The notes under the pieces: generated by a model | Databases searched by the model: none | Told to the model about the DNA's origin: nothing | Seen by the model: the letters and a program-made list of their open reading frames with translations, nothing else | Program-made: the position numbers and the translations under genes | Part shown: positions 60,976-64,000 of the stretch, piece by piece | Position numbering within the stretch: the first letter of the stretch is position 1 | Layout: each line of letters opens with the position of its first letter | DNA from: Tribonema minus | Taxonomy: Eukaryota; Sar; Xanthophyceae; Tribonematales; Tribonemataceae | NCBI GenBank assembly: GCA_017506865.1 | Contig: JAFCMP010000005.1 | Span: 1-64,000, forward strand | Length of the DNA: 64,000 nucleotides | Direction of reading: 5' to 3'

Positions 60976-61587
60976 TCACTTTGCTGTTGATGAAATCCCC
61001 CCAAGCAATTGCCCCATTCTTCTGCTGCAATACACAGCATTTCCATAAAGATTTATTGACATTGTTTCTTTACATTGCTGCGTCAGGTCCATTTCTTCTG
61101 CCACGCCTCCGCCTTCCCCCTGTGATGACGTAGGCAGGGGAAACCAGTCTTCGTGCGTCTCGGCCAGGTGCAGACGCTCGTAGGCGTCCTGTGCCAGCCA
61201 TAGCAAAGTACACAGCTCCAGCCGCAGCTTCTGCCATACGGTGGTGTCGGTGGCTTCATCGATAGCTGCCCGCAGTGCCCGTGCCCTGCAACACGCCGCC
61301 ATGCCTCCCGGAAATTCATGCTGAAGGCAAACCCTGCGCAGTTTGGACTGGGCTGGTGTGTCCATCCAGCTCTTCCAAAGCCAATCGAGCTTCTCGTTTA
61401 CAGTGGCCTCAGTCAGTAGTCCCTCCTCGCACCTTCTAGCCTTCGCCTCTGTTGCGTCCCATGCTGCTGCCTGACTGACCTCCAGCTTGACGACGACAGC
61501 TGGAGCTGCCTCAGGTGCAGCTGCCTTGCGGACTACAGCAGGTTCAGGAGCTGTTGCGGTCTTGCGTTTCCTGCTTCTAGAGGTCAT
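60976..61587 (-). CDS. Hypothetical basic/helical protein
   Basis: A single open frame of 203 codons from ATG 61587. The basic start MTSRSRKRKTATAPEPAVVR resembles a nuclear localisation signal. It is followed by an Ala/Glu-rich linker and a helical region with conserved-looking Trp/Cys residues (NEKLDWLWKSWMD, KLRRVCLQHEF, VWQKLRLELCTLLWLAQDAY). I do not recognise it. A homopolymer-free, well-ordered composition supports a real gene. Confidence 0.5.
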   Translation of the reverse strand: MTSRSRKRKTATAPEPAVVRKAAAPEAAPAVVVKLEVSQAAAWDATEAKARRCEEGLLTEATVNEKLDWLWKSWMDTPAQSKLRRVCLQHEFPGGMAACCRARALRAAIDEATDTTVWQKLRLELCTLLWLAQDAYERLHLAETHEDWFPLPTSSQGEGGGVAEEMDLTQQCKETMSINLYGNAVYCSRRMGQLLGGISSTAK

Positions 61588-62557
61588 GATGAGGAATGGT
61601 TCGTAAGCTGTCGCAGAGAGGTGTCCTCTGATCGTGTGCTGGTGAATCAACAGACTTGCAACTTCAAATGTGGGCGCGTTTCTGCCTGCATGACCTCCTC
61701 CCTCATCCCCAGTTTGCCTTGCGGACTACACCTGGTTCAGGGTCAATTGTGATTATCCGATTTTGGCATTCGGAGCGTATGCCAGCGATCAGTCGTGGGC
61801 TGTCGCGGATCCGGATAGAGGTCCGTGAGCTGAAAAAAAGCACGATTGTTGCAACTTCAAATAGCGAGTTGAAGATGTCAGTACTGCGTTCAAGCAGAGG
61901 CGCAAGGCGACTCGAGGCAGTGTCGGTTCCACAGGCGCACCATTGCATGGACAACAGCCGCAGCAGCAGCGGCATTCATGCTGCCCTGAGGCAAGGCTTA
62001 AAAAGCGCTGGCACAGGCTGAGGAAAGTACCTTTTTTCCGAGCACAACGTGCGCCGCCGCTCCGATGGTATCTGCTATCGCAACGCAACTAAGCGTGAGA
62101 CCTGTCCCTGTCCGACGTGTGAAGTCGACACTGTGTCCAGACTGAAGGCACTCAAAGAGCTGCACTTGTCGTGCAAGGTTACTTCAAGGGGGGATGCCAT
62201 ATAGTGTGGCCGTCAATGAGCTTTGAGATGCTCTGTGACCAAGAATTAGACTCTGGTAGCATGCTTGGGCTCTGGTAGCAAGCTTGGTGTTGATCACTGC
62301 GCTTGTTTGCACCCGAAGCGAGAGTGAACAACAAATACTTCACAACCTATCAACTGCGCAGTCGTCCGCATGGTGCAATGCGCGAATTCTAGTCACACGC
62401 TTCGCAAGCCACCAACATGAAAACAATGCGCGGGGACAGCACACATGCGCACACACCGCCGCTCTGCCATGCAAGCAACGCTCAGACATCCGCGCACTCA
62501 ACGACGAGTTCACCGTTGAGTACACCAGCAGTTCACCAGTACATCAACAGTTCACTA
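61588..62557. other. Intergenic; diverged copy of upstream-gene sequence
   Basis: At ~61709-61745 the plus strand repeats GCCTTGCGGACTACACCTGG ... , a diverged duplicate of the EPAVVRKA-coding segment at ~61522-61560. The rest shows nothing recognisable. Confidence 0.55.
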
Positions 62558-63771
62558 TTATAAGTGCCGCACGGTCGTCCGCATGGCCTGGTACGCCACC
62601 TCCGGGTCCCACGCGCCCTGCACGCTCGGCAGCCGGCTCACCACGGGCTTGTCGAAGCGCCGCTGCTTGCGCCCCGTGGTCGTGCGCAGGCGGTGCAGGA
62701 AGTCGCGTATTGCGGAGGGCGCCTCGTTCTTCACGCCCAGCGTCTTGGGGATGCCCGTCACTGCGCGCACACACGCAGCAGCACACACGGCGCACGCGCG
62801 TGAGCGGTTGTGCGCTGCCACGACGCGGTGCCGGTTCACATTCCTTGCGCCATCTGGGGACTGTGATCCCCCTGAGGCGGAAGCATCAGGCAAATCTGGC
62901 CTGCCGGTTTCCATCGACCGCATGTTAACTTCTACTGTAAAGCCTGCACGCTTTGTTGCCTGCGTTGCCGTTGCCGTGCGGTCTGCGCAATTGTTTTCTC
63001 ACTCAGAGTTCATCCCATCGCGCGTCTACACGTACCATATGACTGGTGACATTACACGCAGGCTATGGACATAAGCCCGCGGCAGGGTGCTACGTAGTGT
63101 TCTTGGAAGCAGGATATCAACCCCACCTGCTGGCGCGTAGTTTCGGGGCATCATAGAAATGCGGCAGGATGCGCAAGGGGCCTGACAAGCATTCATCTTG
63201 GTTGTGACAGCAGCCGCAGATGAGTGTCTTGCTCACATCGCAATAGGGCCTAACTGACTGACTTGCCTGCGCCCCTGAGACTAGGATTTGAGCTGGAGGC
63301 TAGCGTCTGCTCCTAGTATATTAGTGATCCATTGAATGCGATTTCACGATTTCAGTGCCTGTCACTGGCACAGTAGTGATCCAATTGCGGGCGCACTGCA
63401 GCAGCTGATGACAGAAAAGAGAGCGTAGCTCAGCGTGCGCATCATGGAGCAAACTGCATGGGCGGAATGGCTTCAAGGGACTTGATAGGGCGATGCATCA
63501 AAATCACCTTCACACGATCTGCAGTGTCTCTGTGTCACGGCCAAGTTCTGTCCTTTTTGTGTGTCGGGCAAGTTCTGCACTTACAGTAGTCCGCCCGGAT
63601 GATGGGGTGCCTATTTCGCCTCACTTCTGTGATTATCTCACAGTGCGGCACAGCTTTGGCAAACGCAACCAGCTCCCTTCCGATAAAGTCCCGCATCCCT
63701 TGACTGCTCCCTCCCCAGTCGCAGTACCGGATGTGTATGCGTTGCAGCTGCATCACGCCTCGAGTCGCCAT
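62558..63771 (-). CDS. MRPL43: Mitochondrial large-subunit ribosomal protein mL43
   Basis: Exon 1 is 63771-63585 and exon 2 is 62760-62558; donor TACT|GTAAGT, acceptor GCGCAG|TGAC; phase 1. The product is ~129 residues. The L51/S25/CI-B8 thioredoxin-like fold is marked by RYCDWGGSSQGMRDFI, then HPIIRADY, an LTGIPKTLGVKN strand, and the C-terminal SVQGAWDPEV typical of mL43. It would act in the mitochondrial ribosome. The first ATG of the open frame is used; the family often has no long presequence. Confidence 0.93.
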
Positions 63772-64000
63772 GGCTTCGCCTCGCTTCGCACTTGCGTGGC
63801 AGACTCGACAATGCTGCCGTTCTTTTAAAGAGAACCTGGCTGCTGCTTGAGGTAGTGTAACACCTTCGCCAAAGCACGAGTCGCAGGCTTCCTGTGATCA
63901 CACACAAAGATTTACAACTTCAACAAGTAACTTCAAGCGGTGACTTAATGAAACTGTTGTTGTGTGTCTTGGTGCATGTATGCTAGCAGCACCGCTCGAG
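63772..64000. promoter_or_regulatory. mL43 upstream region
   Basis: Contains CAACTTCAACAAGTAACTTCAAG near 63920, another instance of the recurrent ACTTCAA motif in a promoter position. No gene is seen before the window ends. Confidence 0.35.

Overview
The window is nuclear DNA from a GC-rich eukaryote. Genes are split by canonical GT-AG introns, coding exons carry long alanine, glycine and glutamine runs, and introns are large and repetitive. TTAGGG-type repeats inside introns and an ankyrin-like protein of a kind I associate with brown and yellow-green algal genomes suggest a photosynthetic stramenopile (Phaeophyceae/Xanthophyceae side). That placement is inference; the domain calls do not depend on it.

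Bases 1-11.3 kb hold an apparently intact Ty3/gypsy-type retrotransposon. Its first reading frame (Gag, then protease) contains a complete C5-cytosine DNA methyltransferase with motifs I, IV, VI, VIII, IX and X. The pol frame continues in the same frame after a single UGA followed by CUA, a classical stop-readthrough context. A C-terminal hAT transposase fragment and a ~104-bp palindromic element follow.

From 12.5 to 31.4 kb lie an ankyrin-like protein (+), a ZDHHC4-like palmitoyltransferase (-), a zinc-finger alpha/beta hydrolase (-) whose intron carries a TIR element, an unrecognised LRR-like protein (-), a membrane RING-H2 protein (-) and a PEX22-like peroxin (-). PEX22 is divergently paired, across 197 bp, with a peroxisomal 2,4-dienoyl-CoA reductase ending in SKL (+, 31.6-34.2 kb). 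From 36.8 to 47.3 kb is an SNF1/AMPK catalytic subunit (-) with a probable ~500-residue alanine-rich C-terminal extension. A complete cytochrome-b5-containing sulfite oxidase (+) fills 47.8-56.4 kb. The right end holds retrotransposon debris, a GRDP/DUF1399-like protein, a small unknown protein and mitochondrial ribosomal protein mL43 (all -).

The most unusual structural feature is that many introns are filled with diverged tandem copies of the adjacent exon-intron junction. Exon 3, exon 5 (both sides) and exon 6 of sulfite oxidase, and almost every junction of the SNF1 kinase, carry arrays of 2-6 copies that keep the splice site and recognisable coding sequence. Smaller examples occur in the DHHC, RING and GRDP-like genes. 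This looks like a general mode of intron growth, or a reservoir of spare splice sites, in this genome. The methyltransferase-bearing retrotransposon and the junction arrays are the two signals most worth following up.
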